A stretch of 64,000 nt of DNA from Pyxicephalus adspersus (GCF_032062135.1 NC_092858.1:124300846-124364845); one strand, 5' to 3'; positions 36,301-47,165 are shown, counted from the first letter of the stretch. The notes: a model not told the origin generated them from the letters alone. Translations and numbers: made by a program.

Positions 36301-39300
36301 TGGGGAACTTCTTTTTCTTCTTTGCAGTGTCTCCTCCACTTCTGAACACTTTCCACTCCATCAATGTAACCGGCAAGGTAGAATCCTTTGTGGCTTTCTT
36401 GTGAATATACAACTTGGTACTTTTCAGCTCCAATGTCTGCCTCTTTAGAAAGTTTGTCCTTGAAGGAATCTGAAAAATGATTGGTTCCTCTAGTTAATGC
36501 TCATCTATTCATGATATGAAGGTGGCTAAAATTCATACTGTTTAATACATTTTAGTTTACTATTTTCTCAGTTTGTGTAGAAGTACTTTGAGTTTAAAAC
36601 AATTTAAACAAAAATCATGTTTCCACTTTTTCTTTGTTGTGTGTTAAGTTTGAAGGCTGGCCCTACAACTATGGCCATGCAGATGTACCTTAATGTATAC
36701 AGTTATTATCATCATGTAATATAACTAACTAAAAGAAAGGTTCTACAATGTTTATAAAAAAAAAAAAGACCAACCTTGGGGGCTTTTATTGTACATCGTG
36801 GAGGTGGGATCCTCCATGTGCTTGGGACCCGCCATACTGGTAAAGGAGATATTTTGATATCTTCATAATGGTTTTCCTTCTGAGGATCTGCAGTAGACAT
36901 AATTAATTTTATAAGTTTTTTTTGTCTAGCAAATGTTTAATTATTTAAATTATTTGTTGCACAAATTTTTAAGCCTGTGCGTTTAATACCCCATCCCCGG
37001 GCTTGGTATGAAACCTGAAGATCCAGAACCTGTGATCCCATTGCCCCGAAGCTCCCTCTACTTTTTTAAATGCCATTATTATTTTGTTTAAAAAATACTT
37101 ACCTATCCTTCCAAAGTCTTTAGGCTGGAATCAATGCTTTATGATATTTGCTGACAAATTACACTAAAAATAAAAATGAACTCAAGTGCCCTAATTCAGA
37201 ATGACCAAACCAATATTCATGTTAAACCAAACTTGTATTAAAGTCCAAGGACACCAAGTTTTAAGGTAAATGCAAAGTCCCTAAATGTAGTATTGTACCT
37301 GTAAGGACAAGTCCCAAATCAAAAAGTTTACGTTGACAGCTAGTTGAGCTGTATCTATTGTACATTTAAACACCTCAGCTTCAGCATCCCCTAATAGAAT
37401 AACTGAGATGGACAACCACATTAAAATACTATGTCCCTCAGGTACTTATTTTTATTTACAGAAAAACTTTTTTTTCCATTGGGGAACGTTCTCGCAGGTG
37501 CAAAATACCAAAAGGTGGGAGGAAGGGTGCAATCCACCTTCGCACTTAGATGAAGGGACCCAAAGATGCAGAAAATTCCCTTTAAAATATTAAAAATTAT
37601 ATTCTATATTATATTCTAGAATAGCACACAAAATGTAATAAATGCTGTGGAAAACCTACACATGATGTCTTCATAAATGTTGTCTTCAGACACTGTGTGA
37701 TAGAGAGCAGATTGTGAGACTTCACTAGGCTCTTCAGAGATCTGAGGATGGTTTGTTGGTTGTATAAGACGTCTGTATGTTTGAACATCTTCGTATTCAA
37801 AGGATTTCCTAGAGACAAACAAATGCCATTAGATGAGCCACAGCATTCGATGTGGGATGGATTAAAAAGGGTGCAGATGGAAAAGATGAAAGAGGTCTAC
37901 ACAGAAGGAGTTCCTTTTGAAGACCATTTTTGGAAACTTATGCATCAAACATTTCTCTCCCACAAATAAACTACCAATGGTAAAATTTTCAATATGTGAT
38001 CCTTTCTAATTTATTCAGCTATGATATATTTTTTTTTTATACTTAGTCACACTAAAGGAAGAATTTTAGAGGCAGTTACTGTTAAACAAATCTCCGTCAT
38101 GACAGCCTAGTCTACTAATATACAGAAAAATATCTAAATGAATATACCAGAAGTATCTTTTTTTATCTGTAGGCTGGAAACAACAAACTAATATTTTAAA
38201 ATTATACAGATGTAAATCACCCACAGGGTCTCCTGGGAACTTCAGAGACAATAAAGAATTAAAATACCCTTTCTTTCATTTGTCATAGCCATGGTTCATG
38301 GAAAATGTGAGAACCGTGTTCCAGAGACACGCAGTCCACGGATGTGACCAAAAAAAGTGACATTTGAGTTTTAGGTGAGCATAGCCTATAATGGACAGAT
38401 TATGGATTAAAACTTTTTACGACTCGGAGGACAAGCTTTCATGTACGTTCATTATACTGAGTCATGATTGTCTGTCTGACTACAAAAAAGGTACACTAAT
38501 CCCTTTGTATGTTTATTCTAAACCTAATAAAACAATACAGTCCAAGACAAATGGACTATGATGTTATAATACACGAAAAATTCATGATACCCTTGAGGCC
38601 ATTCGATTCATTCATATTCTTTTCCGAATGTCCTTAGAAAGTCACATGACTTCATGGGGAGCCCAGGTGCACCACTTTGCACATAGACTTCTCAGCCCTC
38701 TGACATGTAATTCAGGTGGATAAATGGAAAGAGTGGCCCCTGCTAGTGGTTTGACAACTTTTCTCAACATGAGACCAACATGTACAGCAAGGAGAAAAAA
38801 ATCTTAATAGGAGGTATACTAGGATAATAAAACTTTAATATAATTTTGAGAGAAATGCCCTTCTAAAACCTATTAAATCTGTTAGATAAATTATTGGGGA
38901 AACAATGAAAATATATCATGTGCAGATATTTTATCTATTCACTTCTCATGTCAAAAGCAGAAAAAATAAAGAATTAATCTGGAAAATCTAATGCACCTTG
39001 TTCTGGGCCAGACAACATGGCAACAGGCAAATGTCATGGCCCTGCTTTCCTCTTGGCCAGCTTATAAAGGAAAAATGAGGGGATAATCATATGGCATATT
39101 GATCTAGGTAATGTGATTTATACTCAGATCCTGCTACAATAAAGAAAAAGTAGGAAGCCAATTATTTCCTTTATTTTAAAAATTATGGATTTTTTTTAGC
39201 TGTCTGATGTACTTTAACTGTGGAAGTCAGCAGTAAGTGACAACCACTGTGTTGCCCTACAAAGCAGGCACATAGCCTACCAACTGTACATGATAGCCTA

Positions 39301-40395
39301 TTTGTGCATACATATTTTTAAACATTTAACCTTAAAATATATTTTGAAACCCTTGGCACATGAGATAAAATAATTTACATATTTACATAGCAAACCTCAA
39401 AAAATAATGTGCACACAGATCACTTTTTTCATGTGACTTTTTAGGGGTAACAGTACATTTTGAGTCATTTGGTGGGGCAATACAACATAATAACCTTTAA
39501 AAAGACTGTACTTCAGATACTTCAATAAATATGTTTTATTCTTTGTTTTCAAGATTTTAAAAATTCTAAAATATACTAACCTTTTTGATCTTGGTCTCAG
39601 TTTCCTGTTTACATATTTTTTTGGTTCAGAAGGTGGAATGGAAGGGTCAGAAGATTCTGTATCACTTTCGTCCACAGATTTTCTCCTCCTTTGATTATTA
39701 TTTGTGTATTTTTCCGCATGATTACAGTTAGCATAGCGAAATGTCCTTCGTGGCTTAGGTACAGGATTTATAGATGGGCCATCGTTCAATGGCTCTGTAT
39801 CGTAATAGTTATTTTCTACACTGTTTTCAGCAATGTTTTGATTTGACAGGTGGCCTAACGTATCATCATCTAAGGACATGTTCCTAACTCTTCTTTGTTT
39901 ACATTTTAAAGCCATTTCTCTTAAGTCGTCAGCAATCAAATTGTTTTTTTTAAACATTTCTGAAGAAGTATAAAAATTCCCTGGTGGAAGGTCCGTTTCA
40001 GGATTAATATATGCACTTTCTTTTTTACTGGAATACGATGGGCTTTCTAGTTGGTCCTCGTAAATATTTCCTTCATGGATTACTTTGTTATTTTCATCGT
40101 CCAGTAGATTGCCCATACTTTCTTCCCTGAAATCCAGGCCCATGTTTTTGTAACGAGTTACTACTGACTTTCTGTTATCCAGTATATTTTCTGTTGATTT
40201 TGTAATTCCATTTTGGTTATTTAAAGTTCTTTTGGGTTTTATATCCAGGAGGTCCTCACAAGAGCCACTGCTGACCCTGCATTCCCACTGGGAGATCTTC
40301 TGCTTGATATTTTTGCAGTGACTCCTTGATAGAGTCAGTTGAGCTGATCGCGTTAAGCCACATTCTGGGCTTCCCACTGTATGCATGACAGGCAT
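24282..40395 (-). CDS. dennd2c: DENND2C, DENN-domain Rab guanine nucleotide exchange factor
   Basis: Complete coding region in 18 exons, joined in phase with GT-AG borders, giving about 936 residues (human protein 928). DENND2 proteins are exchange factors for Rab GTPases; DENND2C has been linked to Rab9, with a role in endosome-to-Golgi traffic. Residues 1 to about 450 are a low-complexity N-terminal region with conserved pieces (TLSRSHCKNIKQKISQWE, PETDLPPGNFYTS, PSINPVPKPRRTFRY, SEDNIYEDI). The uDENN part begins near residue 470 (LERDLIELQEQQLFELFVVV). The cDENN core covers about 600-780 (GKRLPEVYCIVSRLGCFNLF, YPFTWQHTYIPVLPASMIDI). The dDENN part covers about 785-925. The start is taken at 40,395 (MPVMHTVGSPECG) because an in-frame TAA lies upstream and no earlier in-frame ATG follows it. 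The ATG at 40,386 is an alternative. BCAS2 is the downstream neighbour on the same strand, as in human. Confidence 0.95.
25074..25160 (-). CDS. dennd2c: DENND2C coding exon 17
   Basis: 87-nt exon coding GLFEVRAFEYLKTLPETEPS and GVNKFLKGL. Acceptor ...AATACAG; donor A|GTAAGT at 25,073. Reading through the donor stays open to 24,958, but that extension is unlike any DENND2 protein. Confidence 0.92.
25362..25601 (-). CDS. dennd2c: DENND2C coding exon 16 (dDENN)
   Basis: 240-nt exon coding VSLNTLVSEAFVWFFVEIVG, then YVNEKGERVFQRDPFRKSHT and FLDLFMETQMFAGFTQDREL. The acceptor is a tandem TAGAAG, so the exon may begin at 25,601 or 25,598, differing by one Glu. The donor is GTAAAA. Confidence 0.94.
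26793..26898 (-). CDS. dennd2c: DENND2C coding exon 15
   Basis: 106-nt exon coding LSDEDDILPRKLQAALVQIL then EQRNDILYHEHNFTE. Acceptor ...AATTACAG, donor GTGAGC. Confidence 0.94.
27955..27996 (-). CDS. dennd2c: DENND2C coding exon 14 (micro-exon)
   Basis: 42-nt phase-0 exon coding VLIVDLCGNKFIQQ. Acceptor ...TTTCCTAG, donor GTGAGA. Human has VLIVDLCADKFLQE at this point. Confidence 0.93.
28442..28619 (-). CDS. dennd2c: DENND2C coding exon 13 (cDENN)
   Basis: 178-nt exon coding STLSKCAHAVVAMLYPFTWQ, HTYIPVLPASMIDIVCSPTP and FLIGILSCSLPLLSDLPIEE. Acceptor ...CTTTCCAG, donor GTGGGT. This is the most conserved block of the DENN core. Confidence 0.96.
28763..28911 (-). CDS. dennd2c: DENND2C coding exon 12 (cDENN)
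   Basis: 149-nt exon coding VMELCRPMDSRLEHVDFDCL, FKCLSVCHLIKVFASLLLER and RVIFVADNL. Acceptor ...ATCATCAG, donor GTAAGA. Confidence 0.95.
29480..29705. mobile_element. Foldback MITE, family A copy 3 (in DENND2C intron)
   Basis: Starts TGGGTCTGATTCATTAAAGG, continues TCTCCAAGGCTGGAGATGAT, and ends TTTTATTAAATCAGGCCCA. The halves are near reverse complements (for example GATCCAGCAAACC and GGTTTTCTGGATC). Full length, no coding capacity. Confidence 0.85.
30154..30294 (-). CDS. dennd2c: DENND2C coding exon 11 (cDENN)
   Basis: 141-nt phase-0 exon coding ILDEVEKRRVMSPALVSPFM, RSVMEAPFPAPGRTITVKSF and LPGSGNE. Acceptor ...CTTATTAG, donor GTATTT. Confidence 0.95.
31183..31260 (-). CDS. dennd2c: DENND2C coding exon 10
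   Basis: 78-nt phase-0 exon coding PHGKGKRLPEVYCIVSRLGC then FNLFSK. Acceptor ...TTTCCCCAG, donor GTAATA. Confidence 0.94.
31595..31664 (-). CDS. dennd2c: DENND2C coding exon 9
   Basis: 70-nt exon coding ETFSFVLTGEDGSRWFGYCR then KLL. Acceptor ...TGTTTTAG, donor GTAAGA. Confidence 0.94.
31816..31925 (-). CDS. dennd2c: DENND2C coding exon 8
   Basis: 110-nt exon coding NDHPLKQSKDTEERLKVIPQ then FCFPDSKDWAPTSNFK. Acceptor ...GTCGACAG, donor GTAACT. Confidence 0.94.
32744..32931 (-). CDS. dennd2c: DENND2C coding exon 7 (uDENN start)
   Basis: 188-nt exon coding HNKRLAHVQNSLKRNPHYQT, LERDLIELQEQQLFELFVVV and SLQKKPSGDTYVPFITQQYP. Acceptor ...TTTATGCAG, donor GTAAAG. Confidence 0.95.
34311..34355 (-). 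CDS. dennd2c: DENND2C coding exon 6 (acidic micro-exon)
   Basis: 45-nt exon coding EASESESETEDRQK, an acidic run. Acceptor ...TGTTTCAG, donor GTAAGT. In-frame length, so it could be skipped without a shift. Confidence 0.9.
34634..34730 (-). CDS. dennd2c: DENND2C coding exon 5
   Basis: 97-nt exon coding LVMKIQDIFDTKRGKKKVKV then QTFIGQDTTSSK. Acceptor ...TTCAATAG, donor GTAAGT. Confidence 0.93.
36299..36469 (-). CDS. dennd2c: DENND2C coding exon 4
   Basis: 171-nt phase-0 exon coding IPSRTNFLKRQTLELKSTKL, YIHKKATKDSTLPVTLMEWK and VFRSGGDTAKKKKKFPK. Acceptor ...TTTTTCAG, donor GTATGC. Confidence 0.93.
36775..36887 (-). CDS. dennd2c: DENND2C coding exon 3
   Basis: 113-nt exon coding PQKENHYEDIKISPLPVWRV then PSTWRIPPPRCTIKAPK. 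Acceptor ...CTACTGCAG, donor GTTGGT. Confidence 0.93.
37660..37808 (-). CDS. dennd2c: DENND2C coding exon 2
   Basis: 149-nt exon coding KSFEYEDVQTYRRLIQPTNH, PQISEEPSEVSQSALYHTVS and EDNIYEDIM. Acceptor ...GTCTCTAG, donor GTAGGT. The opening completes the Arg codon left by exon 1. Confidence 0.93.
39581..40395 (-). CDS. dennd2c: DENND2C coding exon 1 (long N-terminal exon)
   Basis: 815-nt coding exon with the start codon and the first 271 residues: TLSRSHCKNIKQKISQWECR, then PETDLPPGNFYTSSEMFKKN, PSINPVPKPRRTFRYANCNH and EPKKYVNRKLRPRSKR. Donor AG|GTTAGT at 39,580. Serine, Asn and charged residues dominate and there is no fold-like domain, as in other DENND2 N termini. Confidence 0.92.
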
Positions 40396-40685
40396 CTCTG
40401 TAGTTATACCAGCTTCATAGTTGTTTGGACATTTCAGTGAACCTGTTAGATCTTTAATATAATGGCTGGGAAGACTAGCTTTGTTTTGAGGCAAAATTTC
40501 ACTTTGAGGAGTTTTAAATTAAAGATCGCAAAATAATAATACTGCAGTTTTTTAAATTAGCTTTTTTTCACCCAATAGGTCTTCTGCAGGCAAACAGAGA
40601 ATACTCCAATGTCAAATGATTCATCTAACATATAACTGAGCAGCAAAGGAGGCTGCACATCGATGTTTCCAATTCAGTGTCAGAG
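40396..40685 (-). promoter_or_regulatory. dennd2c: DENND2C 5' UTR part of first coding exon, with uORFs
   Basis: A strong acceptor TTTGTTTTTCAG ends at 40,686, so the exon probably starts at 40,685 and carries about 290 nt of 5' UTR. Three short upstream frames start at 40,660 (11 codons), 40,631 (23 codons) and 40,626 (18 codons), all ending before the main start. An in-frame TAA precedes the main ATG. Noncoding upstream exons must lie further right but were not identified. Confidence 0.5.
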
Positions 40686-40903
40686 CTGAAAAACAAACGC
40701 ATTTTGTTACAATACGTCTTACAGCTAAGGCTACTCCAAAAGTAACAATAACTGTAGTGTTCCAGAGAAGGGAAAGACGTCAAGTTCAACAGATTGTGAA
40801 GAACGCACATTAGACAAAAAGAAAAAGAATTACGTTTAAGAAACAAGAACATACACACTGACTTTTACAAGGAAGTGAACTAATTGGACTCCCTATTTAC
40901 TGT

Positions 40904-40945
40904 NNNNNNNNNNNNNNNNNNNNNNNNNNNNNNNNNNNNNNNNNN
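40904..40945. other. Assembly gap, 42 N
   Basis: Run of N, about 220 bases upstream of the first identified DENND2C exon. Confidence 0.99.
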
Positions 40946-40989
40946 ATATTTTCATGCTACCTGAAAAATACTCTTAAGTAACTGTTTAC

Positions 40990-40995
<6 letters not shown>

Positions 40996-41033
<38 letters not shown>
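40996..41033. repeat. (TA)n microsatellite
   Basis: About 19 TA units directly after the 42-N gap. Confidence 0.95.
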
Positions 41034-41038
<5 letters not shown>

Positions 41039-42791
41039 CAAGTAATATTTATTTACCAACCCTAGCTTATAAATCCCAATTCAGCAAAAGCAAACATTAA
41101 ATACAGTGACTTGTTAATAAAACATTGCAAGGTAAGTAGTAAAATGTATCAAACTGAATTACATATATACCCACTGTAGGCTCCCTGCCTTCTCTCACAT
41201 GCCAAAAGCTTGATTTAGTATATCTAAGTGTCCATTGGTGTTTTGAAGTTTGTCACAGCCATAATCACGATTAAACCTACCCTAAACCTTTGGAATTGAC
41301 ATGCAAAAAAGCAAACCAACACAGAGTACAAATCCATACACACAGCACATGAAGCTCTGAAAAATCTTGCTACAGTGGATTTCATTTAACCTAGAATAAA
41401 TTAAAATTTCACCCAAAAGCAATTAATACAGCATACCAGCCCATACCATGTGTAAAGATGTGGCTTTATTGGTTTTTATTAAAGGCATGGAAACTTCTGA
41501 TCTCATTCAACAAGTAATATATCTACAAAGACAGACATAATAAAACCATGGCGTCTTCCATAGGTACAGTGCAACATAAAATGTAGATACAAAGACACAG
41601 GAAGTAAAAAAAGGCTAAAAAGAGAAGAAAAAAACATACAAGTAGTACGCAATTTGGTAAGATACAATTTACGGTAAATTCAGCAGACATGTTATTTCAT
41701 GCAGCAGCAGTGATTAGTTAACTAATTTTCACTGACTCTCTAATGCAAATTCCAGTTTTTCTTCTAGAAAAATGAGAGAGTTGATGGTCAGGCAATAAAT
41801 CATAATTCAAAATAATATGTATGAGAACAGAATTAGTTGTGCTTTCCACTACAAATGTCCTTATGGGGGCAAAAGGAGCATTGTGTGTTTGTTGTATAGA
41901 AGTATGAAATTCCATTTTGAATACTAATTTGCATATAGGTAACGCTAGGCCTAACATGCAGTGACCTGTTATTTCAAACATTAAAAGTTACATATCACCA
42001 CATTTATACTGTTAAAACCTGACAGATGGCTGCAATTATAATTTCTAAATGTACAACCTCAAAAGACAGCTAACCAGTGTCTGCGAGTAATAACAGGGTC
42101 TGTTCCCACTAGGAAAATGAGAGGCAGGAAGAAAGGTTGGAGTATGAACATAAGATATTTTCTCTCGGCTTCCTGCAGTGTTAGCAGCACCCACACCCTA
42201 AAATAGTTTCAATAAACTGCTTTCCTGGCATTACGAGACAAAAAGGTCTGAACATGTCAGCTCAGCTTTTCTTTCCTGAATGCAGGAGAATTTCTCTACT
42301 GCAGGAAAATGTGTGAATCCGAATGACAGGGATCAAAAGAGCCGTTGTCACTAAAATAATGTGATTAAGTTTCATTATTTAGTCAGAACACAAATACAAA
42401 AATTAGTAAAGGTTGCTGTTAGCAATATTTCAACAAGGGAATGTAGGTTTTTAAACCTTATGTTTATTTGGTGGTTGTTCCTGTGATCTGGCCAAAAGCA
42501 ACTAAGAGTAACTTAACCAAAATCACAAGATGAAAAAGAATTGCCTGCCAGGTTCTTCTGCAATATTAAACATTTTATTACAGAGAATTTATGTCATGAG
42601 AAAACTTTGGTCTTCTATTGTTGCTCCATTTTAGTAATGCTAGGTATTGCTATGATCCTACCAAAACTGTTTTCATCTTATACCCACTCTCTTGAGCCCC
42701 CCCCCCCTGACATCTTGGATGGTATATTAGAAACAACTGCTGATGTATCATCTTACTATTCCTTTACAGACCAATCAGAAGTGATGTAGTG
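41034..42791. other. Upstream of DENND2C, no gene recognised
   Basis: AT-rich sequence with no recognisable coding exon. It could hold noncoding first exons of DENND2C. Confidence 0.35.
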
Positions 42792-42910
42792 CAGTGTTCA
42801 ACCCAGAAATGTGTTTAGGGTTGTCAGTAACCACCCAAAAACAGCCAGGTGATTACCAAATAGTGCCGGGTGGTGCACCCAGCTAAAAGGGGCTGGGGGG
42901 AACAATATAG
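42792..42910 (+). mobile_element. hAT-like repeat fragment, copy 2
   Basis: Begins CAGTGTTCAACCCAGAAATG and contains GGTGCACCCAGCTAAAAGGG then GCTGGGGGGAAC. It matches, in opposite orientation, the repeat at 7125-7284. Confidence 0.55.
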
Positions 42911-43663
42911 TGACAAAACTGCCATTACAGAATTACACATTCACACACATATCAACTGTGTATTTAGCCGCTCAACTTTTAAAAAATGTGACTTTGTTAT
43001 TGACGTTATAGATCTCACTGGATACCTTATGCTTTGCAATGATTTCACATAGGTATGTATATACTTGATAGGTATCAAATATACTACATAGGTATTAGTT
43101 ATACTGATTTTATTTAATCACCTAAATATTTGGAATGTAATGAACACGGGAAAGTGCAGAGTTGAAGGAGCCTTCCGCTAAAACAAATATGCCATTTCTT
43201 AATAGCTGCCTTTCCAGAATAAGTAGATGGTTTCCTTTCTTTTGTTTCTTTTTCTCCCTATTTTTTTTAAATATTTGAATTTCAATAATTAGAAATATTT
43301 TAATGTAAATAAGCCAAACTAGGGGCCCTTTTAGACCTACAATGAGCCACAAAATTCTGCAGAATGCTCAACCTCAATCCTAACCAATCCCACTCAAGTG
43401 AATAGGAGCGATTTGGTACCATCATTTGCAGTCATCTGGACATGGCTGCAGCAGATCACAGTGCAGTTTGCCATTACCAGTCTCACAGCAGTTTGCCCTG
43501 TGTCTGGAAGTGGCTGCCTGCATAGTTTTTGAATTGTGAGTTTGTTTTTTTGTGCTTTTCAATCATATCAATTAGGCTGCATTGTACAGCATTGCTCACA
43601 GGCCTAACACAATGATAAACTGAAATATATTGTTTCCCATAGGCCCAGGGCACACCAACACAC

Positions 43664-43877
43664 TGGGTCTGATTATTTATTGTTGTGCAAAACTGGAGAA
43701 GATAAACTATTGTGGGTGAAAATGGGTGATCCAGTAAACCTTGAATGGATCTAAACAAAATTCCCAACTAACAGCAAATGAGTTTTAAGAAATCCATTCT
43801 AGGTTTGCTGGATTGCCCAGGATCTCCCATGATAGTCTAGCTTCTCCAGTCTTGAAGAACTTTAAAAATAATGCCCA
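43664..43877. mobile_element. Foldback MITE, family A copy 4 (diverged)
   Basis: TGGGTCTGATTATTTATTGT at the left and TTTAAAAATAATGCCCA at the right. Inner arms are GGGTGATCCAGTAAACCTTG and CTAGGTTTGCTGGATTGCCC. More diverged than the other three copies. The flanks CAACACAC and GTGTGTTG continue the inverted symmetry. Confidence 0.75.
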
Positions 43878-44687
43878 GTGTGTTGATGAATGCTGGCTGA
43901 AAACTGGCAGATGCTGTGTGTAAACACAGCACAATCTACTGCAACATACTACAGCACATCAAAATTCACTACAGCGCACATTAAAGAAAACAACATTTTG
44001 GCATCTGCCATGGGGGAAAAAACATCAATGCACAAACCAAATGAAGAGCCATCCAAATGGATAAGTTGCCCCAGCCCCTTTTTTTAAAACCGCCAGAGCA
44101 GGACCAAGCCCTCATTGCTGACTTAATAGGCCTATAGCAGATATGTAAAAATTCTTTCTAAACCATGCCGAAGCGGTTAAAAAAAGTGTGCTTCACACAT
44201 TCTTGCCAAACATTTTTATCTGAACATAACAAGATGCAATGTGACAAATAAGAAGCGGTTTCATTGCGTCACACACAGAGGGAAGTGCTTTCAAATTGTT
44301 TTTAGCAGAAAGTAATAAATCCAAAACATGCATAAACATGATCAAAACTTGCAGCTAATTCCACAGAAATAATACACAGGTGTGGCAGGAACATTATACA
44401 CGTTACATGAATCAGGGAAAGACAGGATACTGAATAGGTGCCAAAAATGATTTTTGTCTGGGGAACAAAGCTCATTAACAAAGATTTCAGCTTAATCCAA
44501 AAGCTTAATATACATTTTTAATAAACTCCTCTACACTGCATAAATAAACTGAGGGGAACTGACATATGAGGTAATGCCTGTTGTGTTATGGCCGCACATT
44601 ATTTAAGTGGACTGCCATTGCAGTTATTTATAAACTGCACCAAATCTTGGCGAGTACATTGCACCACAATGCACAGGAGTGACTGTG

Positions 44688-44827
44688 TTTTATGTTGCAA
44701 TGCAAATACTTTGGAAAAATTTTGTTTGGGCACTGCAACACAAAAATATATATATATATATATATATATATTTGTGTTGCAGTGCCCAAACAAAATTTTT
44801 CCAAAGTATTTGCATTGCAACATAAAA
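44688..44827. repeat. Perfect palindrome, 57-bp arms with (TA)n loop
   Basis: The left arm 44,688-44,744 (TTTTATGTTGCAATGCAAAT...) is the exact reverse complement of the right arm 44,771-44,827. They are separated by a 26-nt AT loop that is itself self-complementary. The structure can extrude as a cruciform or, if transcribed, form a long hairpin. Confidence 0.95.
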
Positions 44828-45021
44828 GAAGCAATGTTACAGATATGGGGCCTATTGACACCATGGCACAGCAGTAATGGATTACACTAAATGGAATTCA
44901 GCAATGTACCAAACCATATAATATTATATGGTTTGGTACATTGCTCAATTCCATGTAGTGTAATCCATTACTGCTGTGCCATGGTGTGAATAGGCCCCAT
45001 ATCTGTAACATTGCTTCTTTT
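44824..45021. repeat. Near-perfect palindrome, about 99-bp arms, no loop
   Basis: Centre at CCATATAATATTATATGG (44,914-44,931). The arms from AAAAGAAGCAATGTTACAGA to its inverted copy ending at 45,021 differ at only about three positions. It abuts the palindrome at 44,688-44,827, overlapping by four bases. No coding frame. Confidence 0.93.
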
Positions 45022-46640
45022 TAGAGTACAGCAGAATTAAGAAATGTACCCAATGATGCAAATAATAGCTTCTATTCATTCACTTCTATTCATTGTAAAA
45101 CTACAGAAACACAAAAAACAGGGTAAACCTATTCATCTTCCAAATGTGACCATAGGTTAATTACTAATGATCAAAAAGCCTGTAAATCATAGCTACACAT
45201 ATGCCAATATAAAAACTTTTCATGCACCTAGTTTTTAAACATAATCCTTAGTGTTATCTCATTTTTACAAAAGCAGTTAAAATAAAAGATTCCAACATAA
45301 TGATGTCACCCAGAAGAATTTCTGGATGGCTTGGAATCTTGAAGTCATAATATGCCTCTGACCATCACATTTTTCTGAATAGATGTAGTTTTCGGGCACA
45401 GTGAAACATTCACATGTTCATGAAAAGTGCGTTTTTTGTCTTACAGCAATAAAAATAATGAGCATTTTATGGCTTCAATCCAATTATGCTCACAGCTCAA
45501 AAGAGAATTAAATAGCCTGCGATAAATGTATCAAAGTCTTTAGAAAAAAACCTTCATCTGCTAAATGTACATAAACAATCTGTCTATTGTACAGCAATAG
45601 CTTTATATTCCCAGATGTGTTCAGAAAACTAAAAAAAGTCCAATAATAATACAAACAGGGTGTTACCGGACTTCCTGAAATTATCCAGTGGTTTCCACAT
45701 TCAAAAGCTCCATGCTGGAATCCTAATTTTTGTTTTAACTGGCAGATGAGGCTCCCATATTGCAATACAATTGTAGCATACACAAGTATACAAGTAAAAG
45801 GTTGACAACTGACATGTGTATGCAGCCTTATACCTTCTTTTGCATAAGGTCACTTTTATTGCATTGGCTAAGGTAGAATAAAAATGCATCTGTGCAAAAC
45901 AAGCACATTCCCCCATGTTTTATCCCATCAAAGTTGTGGCTGACAACATTGTGCCTTTTCTGGACTGAAATAGTCTTTTGCAAAACTGTTGAATCCCTCT
46001 TTTAGAACCAATAAACCAAAATGTTTTCAGTTGTATAGGAGACCAAAAAACAGCAAAAAAGATTTGATAAGTTTTGCATACACTTTACCTTAGCCCATGC
46101 ACGGCAGTTCCTCCTAGTCTTTCGTTTTCCATCACTGCATACTATTTTTAGAATGGCAATTCTTCATTTAGGCACATTTTCTAATCCTAACTCAATCTGA
46201 TCATGAACAAGATATTAGATTAAAGAGTCTAATAATACCACAATCATTTTTTTAGGTTCAGCCCAACTCTTACACAACCATTAGAAGGCAAAGTGATTCT
46301 TCTGAATCTGTCTTCTATGTTAAATCATTTCAAATATCATTTGATCAATCTATCAGGCAACTATTGCTAGAAAAACCGGTGCATGTTTCCTGATAAATGA
46401 CTCACAGAATGTCTTATCACTGTTGGGCCTGTCAAAGCTGGTTGATCTAAAGGTAGGGCAGAGCCTGCCTTACATCTACCCATAATTATGGGCCAGCCCT
46501 TTCCTAAAATGCTCCAGTGCACGTATTAAACAGGTTTCAAATCATTAAGACATCATAAATGCAAACTTTTTTTTTTTTTTAAAGATTGCACTTTTCATGC
46601 ACTGTACTGACAGACTACTGTAGATCACATTAAAATGAAT

Positions 46641-46695
<55 letters not shown>

Positions 46696-47165
46696 TATTA
46701 AAATACTTATTAAATCCTTAGTTGCTTTCCTGCAAACACTCTACCCAATTTAACCAACATTTTCGTGGGTTATAATTTTTCTTTGTAACAGTGTTATAAT
46801 CCTGCAAATACTTCATATTTCAAGCTACAAAAAACTAAAAAGGAAGTACAGAGCAAACAAGATAAAAATAGTTTAAAGGGCATATAAAAAAACATCCGAT
46901 GACCATGAATAATGGCAACAGGGTCATTGCTGCTGCTTCTTTTTGCAGAATATATTGTATACGTTGTCTTTCTTCCACAACTCACAAAAAATATATAGGG
47001 ATCTACAAGCTGGAACATCAGCTGAATGCAGACTAGTAATGAAACTGTTTAATGAATATACCATCTGCAATTTTTGAACTCCAATTGGTGAAGCAGGCCA
47101 TTGAGGAATATGCATTATCGAAATTATTCTAATACAACTGTCTAAAATTACTTTATTATATGGAG
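45022..47165. other. Intergenic, no gene recognised
   Basis: AT-rich spacer. No recognisable exon on either strand; it includes the (TA)n at 46,643. Confidence 0.35.
46643..46689. repeat. (TA)n microsatellite
   Basis: About 23 TA units. Confidence 0.95.

Noticed and set aside
40396..40494. DENND2C start at 40,494 giving a protein beginning PQNKASLPSHY
   Set aside because: The codon at 40,494 is TTG, not ATG, and no in-frame ATG lies between it and an upstream TAA. The first usable ATG is 40,395.
44588..44890. Frames of 61-100 codons on both strands
   Set aside because: They are mirror images produced by the palindrome at 44,688-44,827; near-identical peptides appear on both strands.
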